Shown here: positions 33,615 through 42,511 of the stretch, piece by piece
How positions within the stretch are numbered: position 1 is the stretch's first letter
Layout: each line of letters begins with the position of its first letter
Position numbers and translations under genes: made by a program
Assembly: GCA_028279595.1 (NCBI GenBank)
Contig: JANQNK010000021.1
Span: 1-45,153 of the forward strand
Direction of reading: 5' to 3'
From: Thermoplasmatota archaeon
GTDB lineage: Archaea; Thermoplasmatota; JAKEGO01
DNA: 45,153 nucleotides
The notes under the pieces: generated by a model
Told to the model about the DNA's origin: nothing
Seen by the model: only the letters and a program-made list of their open reading frames with translations
Databases searched by the model: none

Positions 33615-34550
33615 TTATGTCGAAAAGTATCTTGCGAAGAGATCGTCCACAGCGGAGTATGGGTCCAACTCCTTCGAGACGACCCGGTCCACCATCTCCG
33701 AATACTCTCCATCGCCCATCCGTCCGATGACCCTTTCCAGTGCCTGCTCCTCGATGAGAAGGCGCATCCAGTGGTCGGCGATCGTCCTTCCCCTGGCGTC
33801 GATCCCGGCGCCCTCGAGGTACTCGCGGTGGTCGGCAATTGCCTTCATCAGGTTCGTGAGCGTTCCCGGATCGTGGCCCACCGTCTTGACCACGGGCGGC
33901 ACCCATTCGTCCCTGTCCATAAGCGACAGCAACGATTCCAGCTGGACCACGAGCCTGTCCGCGTCGGGTCTGTCCGCCTTGTTGACCACGAAGACATCGC
34001 CGATCTCCATCAGCCCCGCCTTCATGACCTGGACGTCGTCGCCCAGTCCCGGGACCTCCACGACGAGCGTGGTATGGGACGCCCTTACGATGTCAACCTC
34101 GGCCTGACCCGCTCCGACCGTCTCTACCAGGATGGTGTCGAAGCCAGCGGCATCAAGTACGGTCACCGCGTCCGCGGTCGCGGGTCCGAGCCCGCCCAGG
34201 GAGCCCCGGCTCCCCATGCTCCGGACGAACACCTCCGGGTCCGTCGAATGTTCGACCATTCGTATCCGGTCCCCTAGGATCGCGCCGCCAGTGAACGGGC
34301 TGGTAGGGTCCACTGCAATTACACCCACCCTCTCGCCCCTCTCCCTCAGAACGGTTATCATGGCGTCGACGATGGTGCTCTTGCCCACCCCCGGTGGGCC
34401 GGTCATACCGATGATGTGCGCCCCTCCGGTGTGAGGGAAAAGGTCGCCGACGAGCCCCTTCCTTGTGCCCGGGTCGCCCTCGACCAACGTCAGCGCCTTC
34501 GCGATCGAACGCACGTCGCCGCCCCGCACGCCGTCGGCGAGCGCCGGCAT
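33615..34550 (-). CDS. meaB: Methylmalonyl-CoA mutase-associated GTPase MeaB (ArgK family)
   Basis: 311 residues. A G3E-family P-loop GTPase that loads and protects B12 in acyl-CoA mutases. P-loop GPPGVGKST at residues 51-59; AVDPTSPFTGGAILGDRIRM; ETVGAGQAEVDIV; the specificity motif NKAD; and the C-terminal dimerisation helix region. The ATG at 34550 is 2 bases after the stop of the isopentenyl phosphate kinase gene. No mutase gene is visible in the window, so its client must be elsewhere. Methylmalonyl-CoA mutase is the usual client and would fit a branched-chain acyl-CoA metabolism. Confidence 0.93.
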   Translation of the reverse strand: MPALADGVRGGDVRSIAKALTLVEGDPGTRKGLVGDLFPHTGGAHIIGMTGPPGVGKSTIVDAMITVLRERGERVGVIAVDPTSPFTGGAILGDRIRMVEHSTDPEVFVRSMGSRGSLGGLGPATADAVTVLDAAGFDTILVETVGAGQAEVDIVRASHTTLVVEVPGLGDDVQVMKAGLMEIGDVFVVNKADRPDADRLVVQLESLLSLMDRDEWVPPVVKTVGHDPGTLTNLMKAIADHREYLEGAGIDARGRTIADHWMRLLIEEQALERVIGRMGDGEYSEMVDRVVSKELDPYSAVDDLFARYFST

Positions 34551-34552
34551 CC

Positions 34553-35323
34553 TCACTGACCTCCGGAGACGATGCGAGTACCCACGGTAGAACCATCGGC
34601 CACGAGATCGGCGAGCCTCTCTGGGGCATGCCCGTTGACGATCCAGGTCTCTATTCCCGCCTCGGCCATCCTGAACATCCATTCGAGCTTTCCGCGAAGT
34701 GCTCCGGTCACGTCGGACTCAACCTCACCGAAGGAGACGGCCGTTTCCGGCGACACCTCCGTCAGGAGGATGGCGTCCTCCTCGGCGGGCGGTCTATCGA
34801 ACACGCCGTCTACGTCCGCGACAAAGACCGCCAATCGTGCGTCGAGGGACCTGGCGAACTCCATCATGAGCTGGTCGCCAGATATTATCGATACGCCCAT
34901 GGCCTCGTCGGCGACAACGTCCCCGAAGGTAACGGGCGTCATCCCCTGACGCGACCATCTTTCCGCGGCCTCTCCCGAGAAGGTCTTGATCCCCCCGTCG
35001 GAGGCGACGCATACGGACGAGGGCGGGATGGAAACAGGCTTCAGGCCAGCATCTGCCAGCGCGTTGATCACATGGAGGTTTAGCTCCCTGACGTCCGCCG
35101 AGATCCTGGCCACGGCAGCGTCGCGCTCCGGTACGTGGGGTCCCGAGCCCACGCCTGTCGCCTTTGCAACCTTGTGGCCGAAGGACCCCGCACCATGGAC
35201 GATCGCTACCGGCTCGTCTAATGCCGCGATCGATCCCGCGAGCCCGGCCAGGACATCTGGCAAGAGCGTCTTCTCGACGTCCTTGTCTGTAATGACGCTC
35301 CCGCCCAGCTTGATGACTATCAT
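34553..35323 (-). CDS. Isopentenyl phosphate kinase
   Basis: 256 residues of the amino acid kinase fold. Makes isopentenyl diphosphate from isopentenyl phosphate, the last step of the archaeal mevalonate route. MIVIKLGGSVITDKD and AIVHGAGSFGHKVAKATG carry the IPK hallmark His (GSFGH) that separates it from other kinases of the fold; then GVSIISGDQLM, VFVADVDGVFDRPP and VTGALRGKLEWM. A minus-strand TTTATCAA about 23-30 bases upstream of the ATG (35346-35353) is a likely TATA box. Co-transcribed with meaB. Confidence 0.93.
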   Translation of the reverse strand: MIVIKLGGSVITDKDVEKTLLPDVLAGLAGSIAALDEPVAIVHGAGSFGHKVAKATGVGSGPHVPERDAAVARISADVRELNLHVINALADAGLKPVSIPPSSVCVASDGGIKTFSGEAAERWSRQGMTPVTFGDVVADEAMGVSIISGDQLMMEFARSLDARLAVFVADVDGVFDRPPAEEDAILLTEVSPETAVSFGEVESDVTGALRGKLEWMFRMAEAGIETWIVNGHAPERLADLVADGSTVGTRIVSGGQ

Positions 35324-35435
35324 CCAATCCGCAATCCCCGGGGGATTGATAAACGTTGCCGGTGGGGGGGCTTCCGGAAGCGGTAGTGTTAAATAGGACG
35401 GGCAGCCAAATTAAAGGCTAACTGGGAGGACCCAA

Positions 35436-37232
35436 ATGTTGCGCTTCGGACCCAACGGTATACCGCTGTCTTGCAAGGGGAGGACCTGGCTCGACGCTCT
35501 CTACGATGTGAAGGAGCTCGAATTGGAGGCCATCGAATTCCAGCTCCTCCGAGGGATCGGCGAACCCATCCCCGAGGCGGACCTCATAAAGGAGACCGGC
35601 CAGGAACTTGACATCTTCATCGCGGTCCACGCACCCTATTACATGGACCTCCTGGGCGACGACGAGAGTGCGGGCCGAAGCATCGAATATCTGAAATGGA
35701 GCGGCGAGGTCGCCGACTCCGTCGGCGCGAGGCTCGTGATCACCCATGTTGGCTTCTACGGCGACCTTGAGAGGAAGGAGGCCATCGACAGGGCCGTCGT
35801 GATGGTCCGCAAGATCAGGGACCACTACAAGAAGAAGAAGTACGAGCACAACCTCGGGATCGAGGTCCACGGGAAGCAGGACCTGTTCGGTAACCTGGAG
35901 GAGATCCTCGAGGTGACGAAACGGGTCTCAGGCACTGTCCCGGTCGTGAACTTCGCACACCTCCACGCGCGCGAGCGTGGCTTCTTCAAGAAGAAGGAGG
36001 ACTTCGAGGAGGTCTTCGAGGAGCTGTTCTCGGTCGAGGCCCCGTTCATCTACACGCTGTTCTCCGGGCTCGAACACGATTTCGAGGGCAACGAGCTCCG
36101 CTTCACCCCCATCAAGAAGGGCGACATGCGCTTCAACCCTCTGGCCGAGCTCCTCCTCGACAACGAGGACAAGGAGATCGTCGTGATATCCAGTTCTCCG
36201 CTCCTCGAGCACGACGCCCAGTACATGAAGGTCATCCTCAGCAGGATCGAGGAGAAGAGGATCCAGAAGGCCATCGCCCAGAAGGCCGCCGAGGAGGCGG
36301 CGAAGATCGAGGCCGCCAAGAAGAAGAAGGAGGAGGCCGCGAGGAAGAAGAAGGAAGCAGAGAAGAAGAAGAAAGAGGCGGAAAAGAAGAAGAAGGCCGA
36401 GGCCGAGAAGAAGAAGAAGGAAGCGGAAAAGAAGAAGAAAGAAGCGGAGAAGAAGAAGAAGGCTGAAGCCGAGAAGAAGAAGAAAGAGGCTGAAAAGAAG
36501 AAGAAGGCCGAGGCGGAAAAGAAGAAGAAAGAGGCAGAGAAGGCCAAGGCCGAAGCTGAGAAGAAGAAGAAGGCTGAAGCCGAGAAGAAGAAGAAAGAAT
36601 CGGAGAAGGCCAAGGCCGAAGCTGAGAAGAAGAAGAAGGCCGAGGCGGAAAAGAAGAAGAAGGAAGCGGAAAAGGCCAAGGCTGAAGCTGAGAAGAAGAA
36701 GACCGGTACCAAGTCGTCCACGGCCAAGAAGTCCGATACGAAGAAATCGACGTCGAAGAAGACCGACACCAAGAAATCGGAGACGAAGAAGGACACGAAG
36801 AAATCAGCGTCGAAGAAGTCCGACACCAAGACGTCGGATCCGAAGAAGGATACCAAGAAGTCAACCTCCAAGAAGACCGATACCAAGAAGTCGGATCCAA
36901 AGAAATCTGAATCCAAGAAATCGACCTCCAAGAAGGCCGACACGAAGAAGTCAACCTCCAAGAAGTCCGACACCAAGAAATCAGAGACGAAGAAGGACAC
37001 GAAGAAGTCCGAGACCAAGAAGTCAACCACCAAGAAGTCGGATACCAAGAAAACAGAGACAAAGAAGGACACGAAAAAAACCGAGACCAAGAAATCGACG
37101 TCAAAGAAGTCCGACACCAAGAAGTCCACATCAAAGAAGACAGATACCAAGAAATCAAGTTCGAAATCGACCTCCAAATCGTCGAGCTCGAAGAAGTCCG
37201 GATCGAAATCATCGACCAAGAAGAAGGGATGA
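35436..37232 (+). CDS. Endonuclease IV-like TIM-barrel protein with long Lys/Glu/Ala coiled coil and Lys/Thr/Ser-rich tail
   Basis: 598 residues in three parts. Residues 1-271 resemble the AP endonuclease family 2 / sugar-phosphate isomerase TIM barrel: LRFGPNGIPLSCKGRT, VHAPYYMDLLG, THVGFYG, GIEVHGK and NFAHLHARERG correspond to metal-site segments. Residues 272-422 are a highly charged single helix or coiled coil of KKKKEAEK-type repeats, like TolA. Residues 423-598 are almost only Lys, Ser, Thr and Asp (KKSDTKKS-type repeats), like the histone H1 tail. The barrel has VNFAH where related proteins usually show an Asp, and ISSSPLLEHD where a Glu is usual, so catalysis may be altered. A Shine-Dalgarno GGGAGGA at 35424-35430 and a TATA-like GTTAAATAGG at 35389-35398 mark the start. 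Strongly basic tail suggests DNA or RNA binding. Confidence 0.8.
   Translation: MLRFGPNGIPLSCKGRTWLDALYDVKELELEAIEFQLLRGIGEPIPEADLIKETGQELDIFIAVHAPYYMDLLGDDESAGRSIEYLKWSGEVADSVGARLVITHVGFYGDLERKEAIDRAVVMVRKIRDHYKKKKYEHNLGIEVHGKQDLFGNLEEILEVTKRVSGTVPVVNFAHLHARERGFFKKKEDFEEVFEELFSVEAPFIYTLFSGLEHDFEGNELRFTPIKKGDMRFNPLAELLLDNEDKEIVVISSSPLLEHDAQYMKVILSRIEEKRIQKAIAQKAAEEAAKIEAAKKKKEEAARKKKEAEKKKKEAEKKKKAEAEKKKKEAEKKKKEAEKKKKAEAEKKKKEAEKKKKAEAEKKKKEAEKAKAEAEKKKKAEAEKKKKESEKAKAEAEKKKKAEAEKKKKEAEKAKAEAEKKKTGTKSSTAKKSDTKKSTSKKTDTKKSETKKDTKKSASKKSDTKTSDPKKDTKKSTSKKTDTKKSDPKKSESKKSTSKKADTKKSTSKKSDTKKSETKKDTKKSETKKSTTKKSDTKKTETKKDTKKTETKKSTSKKSDTKKSTSKKTDTKKSSSKSTSKSSSSKKSGSKSSTKKKG
36249..37227 (+). repeat. 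Low-complexity coding repeats (AAG-rich) encoding the charged helix and tail
   Basis: The stretch is dominated by AAG/GAG/GCC codons (36249-36700), then AAG with TCG/TCC/ACC/GAC (36702-37227). Units such as GCTGAGAAGAAGAAG recur many times, with synonymous changes between copies. Such repeats are prone to length change by slippage or unequal crossing over. Confidence 0.85.
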
Positions 37233-37254
37233 GGCCTTGGTCGACAAGGATGGT

Positions 37255-38748
37255 ATGGCCGAGCTCGCCATCGCGATCGTCGGCTCGTGCCGCGACCCGG
37301 AATCATTGAAGAAGGAGTTCTCCCAACGATACGGGTGGGGCGGCCTGCCCCTCAACACCGAGATCATAGCAGCGGCGCCTCTCGAGGTCCGGGATGACGT
37401 GTCGAGGACGCTTCGGAAGAAGCCTTCGAGGACGATATCGGGCGTCGCGCCGGTGGCCGTCATGGCCTCTCCCGCTCCGTGCCCTCACGGGACGTGTGAC
37501 TTCTGTCCGGGGGGCGTCGATAACGACACCCCTCAGAGCTACACGGGCAGGGAACCCGCCGCGATGCGCGCCGCCGACAACGCCTACGATCCCGGGGCGC
37601 AGGTCCGGGCCCGTCTTTCCCAGTACCGCTCCGGAGGCCACTCCACCGACAAGGTGGACCTGATAGTCATGGGCGGGACCTTTTCGGCGAGGCCGAGGGA
37701 GTATCAGGAGTCCTTTGTGAAGGGCTGTCTCGATGCATTGAACGAGAGCGTCTCAGGTACCCTGGCCGAGGCCCAGAACGCCAATGCACGCGCTCCGAAC
37801 CGCTGCGTCGGCCTGACACTCGAGACGAGGCCCGACCTCTTCGGCCCAGATGGGGTCGACGACGCCGTCCGCCTTGGCACCACGAGGGTGGAACTGGGTG
37901 TCCAGACGCTCAGGGACGATGTACTTACGTCGGTCAACCGGGGTCATTCCGTCGCCGCTACGATCACGGCCACCCATGCGGCGAAGTCTGCAGGCCTGAA
38001 GGTCCTCTACCAGATGATGCCCGGCCTTCCAGGGACCACTCCCGAAGGCGACCTCGAGGACTTCGAACGGCTCTTCTCCGATCCAGGGTTCATGCCCGAC
38101 ATGCTGAAGATCTATCCGACACTGGTCATCGAGGGCACCAGACTTCACGACCTATGGTCCTCGGGGGACTACGAACCGATGGATGACGCGAACGCGGTCG
38201 ACCTCATCGCCCGGATCAAGGAGCTGGTCCCTCCCTGGGTCCGCATACAGAGGGTGCAGCGCGACATCCCGGCCCCGCTGATATCCGCTGGGGTCCGAAA
38301 GGGAAACCTTCGCGAGCTGGCCCAGCGCAGGATGGAGGAGGCTGGCAACAGATGCAAGTGCATCAGGTGCCGGGAGGTAGGACGGGTCGACGATGGCGGA
38401 GCGGATCACGAACTCAAGGCGAGGGAATACCAGGCCTCCGCCGGACGCGAGGTATTCCTCTCCTTCGAGAACGTGTCATCGATAGCAGCGTACCTCCGCC
38501 TCAGACTCGACGGCCATACTGCGCGCATCAGGGAGCTCAAGGTCCTGGGGGAGGTCGTTCCGCTGGGCCGTAGAGGCCCCGGTTGGCAGCACGGAGGACT
38601 GGGATCGGCACTTCTCAGCGAGGCCGAGTCCATCTCTGCCTCCGAGGGCGCCGACAAGGTACTGGTAACGAGCGGGGTCGGCGTCAGGGACTATTACTCG
38701 GCGAGGGGATACGCCCTCGATGGGATGTACATGGCCAAGACGATATGA
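37255..38748 (+). CDS. elp3: tRNA uridine(34) 5-carboxymethylaminomethyl modification enzyme Elp3
   Basis: 497 residues. The radical SAM domain has CPHGTCDFCPGG (CxxxxCxxC) near residue 75, HSTDKVDLIVMGGTF and TLETRPDL; the C-terminal GNAT acetyltransferase domain includes GWQHGGLGSALLSEAE and VRDYYSARGYALDG. Archaeal Elp3 alone makes cm5U-type wobble modifications on tRNA. The ATG at 37255 is used because AAGG is 5 bases upstream; a TTG at 37237 would add 6 residues. It follows 22 bases after the Lys-tailed gene and is probably co-transcribed with it. Confidence 0.94.
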   Translation: MAELAIAIVGSCRDPESLKKEFSQRYGWGGLPLNTEIIAAAPLEVRDDVSRTLRKKPSRTISGVAPVAVMASPAPCPHGTCDFCPGGVDNDTPQSYTGREPAAMRAADNAYDPGAQVRARLSQYRSGGHSTDKVDLIVMGGTFSARPREYQESFVKGCLDALNESVSGTLAEAQNANARAPNRCVGLTLETRPDLFGPDGVDDAVRLGTTRVELGVQTLRDDVLTSVNRGHSVAATITATHAAKSAGLKVLYQMMPGLPGTTPEGDLEDFERLFSDPGFMPDMLKIYPTLVIEGTRLHDLWSSGDYEPMDDANAVDLIARIKELVPPWVRIQRVQRDIPAPLISAGVRKGNLRELAQRRMEEAGNRCKCIRCREVGRVDDGGADHELKAREYQASAGREVFLSFENVSSIAAYLRLRLDGHTARIRELKVLGEVVPLGRRGPGWQHGGLGSALLSEAESISASEGADKVLVTSGVGVRDYYSARGYALDGMYMAKTI

Positions 38749-38830
38749 CCCCGGCCATACGGCCGAGGGTAAAATGTTCACCACAATCATTTAATCCTAT
38801 GAGCCTCTAGACGCTGCGATAGGTGGTACT

Positions 38831-41170
38831 ATGAAATGGTTCATAGCTCTGATCGCGCTGGCTCTCGCAATGGCCCCACTCCAACTCGAGGCGGAGGCTG
38901 CACATACCGGGAACATCGACGTGATGGACCCCTATCTCGAGGAGCGACTGCTCGAAATGGACAGTGACGATGAGGTCGCCATGATAGTCCAGTTCACCGT
39001 TCCTGTCGAGAAGGTCGAAAGCCTGCTGTCATCCCTCGGCCTCGAGGTCGACGTCGAACTGGTCTCCATCAACGGAGCATCCATGGTCGCTTCGAAGGAC
39101 CAGGCCCTCGACCTGTCGAGGGACCCCAGGGTCCGGTACATGGAGGCCGACCAGCCGCTCACATACTTCATGGAGGTCTCGGCCCACGCCATCGGAGCCT
39201 CGACCCAGTGGAACTACATGGAGCTCGACGACGAGCAGCCGATAGTCGACGACGACGGCTATCTCAAACGTATAGACGGCAGGGGCGTTACGGCGGTCGT
39301 GCTGGACACAGGCATCGACGCCGGGCACCCGGACCTCGACTACCTCACGAAGACGATCAAGAACGAGAAGCGCGGCGAGAACGGCTGGACCGAGATGGAG
39401 AACAGCGACACTTCCTCCGGTCACGGGACCCACTGCGCCGGGACCGTCGGCGGGAACGGGGACGCCTCCGCTGGCGCGCGTCGAGGAGTGGCTCCAGGCG
39501 CCAATCTCTACGGAATGTCCACAGGTGAGGGTCTGGCGATCATCTACGGAGCCGAGGCCCTGGACCGCGTTGCCCAGCTGACACGACCGGGCGAGAACGA
39601 ACTGAACATACGCGTCGTCTCCAACAGCTGGGGGAGCGCGGGCAATCGTTACGATCCCGAGAGCGCCATCACGCGTATCGTGGAGGTACTCAACTACGAG
39701 AACGACGTTGCTGTCGTCTTCGCGGCAGGCAACTCCGGCGGTGACGGGTCATCGATCCAGACGAACCCGTACGCCAACATACCATCCTCAATCAGCGTCG
39801 CGGCCGCCCAGCGGGACGGCAACGGGATGGCCGACTTCAGCTCACGGGGACACAAGGACATCAAGGAGACCTGGCCCGACATCGCAGCCCCGGGCGTGGA
39901 TATCTGGTCCACTGCCCCCAGGGGAACGCTCATCGACGGCGCCCAGCGACCGTCGGATGACGACCTATACTACATGGCCATCAGCGGAACCAGCATGGCG
40001 ACGCCACACATCTCGGGGGTCGTCGCGCTGCTCTACCAGGCGGCACCTTCCCTGACCTTCACGAACGTCCACGAGGATTACTCTGGAGGCGACGGCGCAC
40101 CTTCGGCCGAACAGTGGTACAACGACACCACCACACTGATATCCGAGGCCGAGCTGATCATGGAGGCGACCGCCGACTACATGCCATCCGGCTCAATGGG
40201 CGTCCCGAGCGGCAACTGGACCAACGAGCACGGCTGGCAGTACGACTTCGCCCAGGGGTACGGCCTGGTCAACGTCACACGCGCCGTCGATGTCGCCATG
40301 ACCCTCGAGACCCTCCGGACTATTGACACCGACCGCGACGGCTATCCGGACATGCCCGACGCCACGGTGTTCGACGCACTCCAGTATCACAACCTCACGT
40401 TCAAGATGCACGTGATGAAGCACACCGACACCCTCAAGACCAAGTGGCATGGGGAGTGGGCCCACTTCACACGGCAGACCGTCAGTCCGGGCGTCTACGA
40501 GACCGAGTCCACGGTCCATGTCCAGGTCCCCATGGGCGTGAACCATATGTCCATCAAGTTCGACTACGAGGCATGGAGCGCGGCCTCGTACTACTTCGCA
40601 AACCTCGACCTCGCGATCGACTGGGACGGTGACGGGAACAACGACTTCGCCACCCCGTCGGCGAACACCGAGGGCGTCAAGACCTACGAGATCGACGTTA
40701 CAGCGGACATGACCGACATGTACTGGGCCTTCTGGGTGGACGGAGAGAGTGCTGGCTACAACTGGGAGGACGAGTTCTTCGAACCGACCGTCAACTTCCA
40801 GGTGTCCATATCGGCGAGCCTCGATCCCGGGATGATCATCGTCCCCATGCCGAACCACCATACGAACGTCCGGTGGTTCGAGTTCGGGGAACCGACATCG
40901 TCAGCGGTCAACACAACAGTCTACATCGAATCACTGGTCCTCGATCCCGGCTATCTTAGACCGATGGACACGAACACGAAGGTGGTGACCAAGGACAAGG
41001 AGGTCCTCGACTCGGGCACGCTGATCCTGGTCGCGATAATCATGCTCGTCGCGGGACTCGCACTGGGATTCATACTGAAACGCTCGAGGACAGAGACCGT
41101 CGAGCCCGAGATCGTCGAGGTGGCCGATGGTCCCGTTCTCGAACCTGTCCCGCCCGAGGCCGATCAGTGA
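38831..41170 (+). CDS. Secreted subtilisin-family (S8) serine protease, C-terminally membrane-anchored
   Basis: 779 residues. Signal peptide MKWFIALIALALAMAPL; an inhibitor I9-like propeptide about residues 45-115; then the S8 domain with catalytic Asp159 (VVLDTGID), His198 (GHGTHCAG), oxyanion Asn301 (AAGNSGG) and Ser388 (GTSMATPH), so it should be active. Residues about 480-720 form beta-rich domains with a DWDGDGNNDFA calcium-binding-like segment, followed by a membrane helix LILVAIIMLVAGLALGFIL and a short acidic cytoplasmic tail. TATA-like CATTTAATCC at 38789-38798. Likely degrades external protein, matching the amino acid catabolism genes, or processes surface proteins. Confidence 0.93.
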   Translation: MKWFIALIALALAMAPLQLEAEAAHTGNIDVMDPYLEERLLEMDSDDEVAMIVQFTVPVEKVESLLSSLGLEVDVELVSINGASMVASKDQALDLSRDPRVRYMEADQPLTYFMEVSAHAIGASTQWNYMELDDEQPIVDDDGYLKRIDGRGVTAVVLDTGIDAGHPDLDYLTKTIKNEKRGENGWTEMENSDTSSGHGTHCAGTVGGNGDASAGARRGVAPGANLYGMSTGEGLAIIYGAEALDRVAQLTRPGENELNIRVVSNSWGSAGNRYDPESAITRIVEVLNYENDVAVVFAAGNSGGDGSSIQTNPYANIPSSISVAAAQRDGNGMADFSSRGHKDIKETWPDIAAPGVDIWSTAPRGTLIDGAQRPSDDDLYYMAISGTSMATPHISGVVALLYQAAPSLTFTNVHEDYSGGDGAPSAEQWYNDTTTLISEAELIMEATADYMPSGSMGVPSGNWTNEHGWQYDFAQGYGLVNVTRAVDVAMTLETLRTIDTDRDGYPDMPDATVFDALQYHNLTFKMHVMKHTDTLKTKWHGEWAHFTRQTVSPGVYETESTVHVQVPMGVNHMSIKFDYEAWSAASYYFANLDLAIDWDGDGNNDFATPSANTEGVKTYEIDVTADMTDMYWAFWVDGESAGYNWEDEFFEPTVNFQVSISASLDPGMIIVPMPNHHTNVRWFEFGEPTSSAVNTTVYIESLVLDPGYLRPMDTNTKVVTKDKEVLDSGTLILVAIIMLVAGLALGFILKRSRTETVEPEIVEVADGPVLEPVPPEADQ

Positions 41171-41234
41171 TCCGGGACCAATCTACTAGCTGATGGCTCG
41201 TATGAAAAGGGAATGGACCAGCGTCGATCTGGGA

Positions 41235-42422
41235 TCATCCTACCCGGAATGACTGCTTGCAGGACGGACACGTAACGTTCTTTGCACCGGCCGGTATGAC
41301 AATGTTCCCGCCACATCCCGGACACCGGGACTGCCGTGCTCCCGCCTGCTGGGGCGCCGCCTGCTGCTGCGGTGCCGCTCCCGGCTGCCTCTGGGCTGCC
41401 GCAGGCGCGGCTGCGGGCCTCTGGGCACCGCCGATGTTGTACGAACGGCCGCATCCAGTACACTTGATGGTCGATGCGCCCGGTGGTATCGCGATCATGG
41501 TCCCGCAACCAGGACACTTCTGCTGTCTCGCTGCCTGGGCCGGTGCTGCCGCCGGACGTCTCTGTGCCGCTGCGCCGCTCGCTCCCGCACCTATCTGGTA
41601 GGATTTGCCGCACGAGGCGCACTTGATGGACGCGGCCCCCGGCGGAATGGGGATCCCCGCACCGCAGGCGGGACACTTCGTCTGTCTGGTCGGCGCACCC
41701 CCCGCTACCTCCTTCTTCGGAGCGTTCGCTGCTCCGGCTGCAGCCGGTTTCTTCTCTACATCCTTCTTGAAATGTATGAACGCGCCCACCCCCAGGCAGG
41801 CGCCTCCGGCGATGATGAGTATCAGGCCCATGGTGAGGAACGTCTCGATGTCGATTACGTCGCTCGACGAGAGCCCCTTAGCCTCCCCCTCGTCCATCGG
41901 ATCACCGAGCTGCTGTAAGTACTCGCTGTCGTCCTTGACGCCAGCGACCTTCATCTCGATGGCTATGACCTGCCCCTTGGTGAGGTCGCCCGTGACATCC
42001 CCGTCAAAGAACACGTATGGTTTGTGTCTGTCGGCCGTGCTGCACAGGGCGAGCGCCACATCCCGATGGAGGTTGTCCGGGTCCTTGATCTTGCCGTCCC
42101 CCATGCCCGTGCTCTTGAACCAGACCAAGGTTTTACCAAGGGTACTGTTGTATTGGAAATCGGCAATATTGTCCTTAAGGAACACCGTATCCCCGGGGCC
42201 GAGGTCCCTGAAGTCCCTGATGCTCCTGTCCCAGTCGACGATCCTCGATCCGGGAGGGCCGGTCATCTTCGGTTTGAAGTAGAACTTCCCCTCCATCTCG
42301 TCCATGGTCCAGACCGCCTCCCCGGCGGTCAGGAAATCGAATATGAAGATGTAGAACACAACCCCGACGAGCATCAGGATGACGCCGAGGGTGATGATGA
42401 TCTGACCGAGCTTGACCGCCAT
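41235..42422 (-). CDS. Membrane protein with three cytoplasmic zinc ribbons
   Basis: 395 residues. Membrane helix 1 (IIITLGVILMLVGVVFYIFIF), an extracellular domain of about 165 residues rich in GD (OB-like beta strands: LGPGDTVFLKDNIADFQYN; DGDVTGDLTKGQVIAIEMKV), membrane helix 2 (FLTMGLILIIAGGACLGVGAF), then three near-identical zinc ribbons of CPxCG...CxxC with IPPGA between the Cys pairs (starting CPACGAGI, CPGCGTMI, CPGCGGNI) joined by Ala/Pro/Gln linkers. The ATG at 42422 precedes helix 1; a longer start at 42524 has no support. Function unknown; the ribbons suggest protein or nucleic-acid contacts. Confidence 0.75.
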   Translation of the reverse strand: MAVKLGQIIITLGVILMLVGVVFYIFIFDFLTAGEAVWTMDEMEGKFYFKPKMTGPPGSRIVDWDRSIRDFRDLGPGDTVFLKDNIADFQYNSTLGKTLVWFKSTGMGDGKIKDPDNLHRDVALALCSTADRHKPYVFFDGDVTGDLTKGQVIAIEMKVAGVKDDSEYLQQLGDPMDEGEAKGLSSSDVIDIETFLTMGLILIIAGGACLGVGAFIHFKKDVEKKPAAAGAANAPKKEVAGGAPTRQTKCPACGAGIPIPPGAASIKCASCGKSYQIGAGASGAAAQRRPAAAPAQAARQQKCPGCGTMIAIPPGASTIKCTGCGRSYNIGGAQRPAAAPAAAQRQPGAAPQQQAAPQQAGARQSRCPGCGGNIVIPAGAKNVTCPSCKQSFRVG

Positions 42423-42511
42423 GTTGCCACCGTGTGGTCCGTGATATCGACAGCTTCGATATAACCTTTTTCCTATTCGATACTGTGATGCCGTTCCGGT
42501 AGGTGTTATCA

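Noticed and set aside
36050..37306. Phe/Ser-rich minus-strand frame opposite the Lys-rich tail
   Set aside because: It is simply the complement of AAG-rich repeats and has no independent start signal or family.
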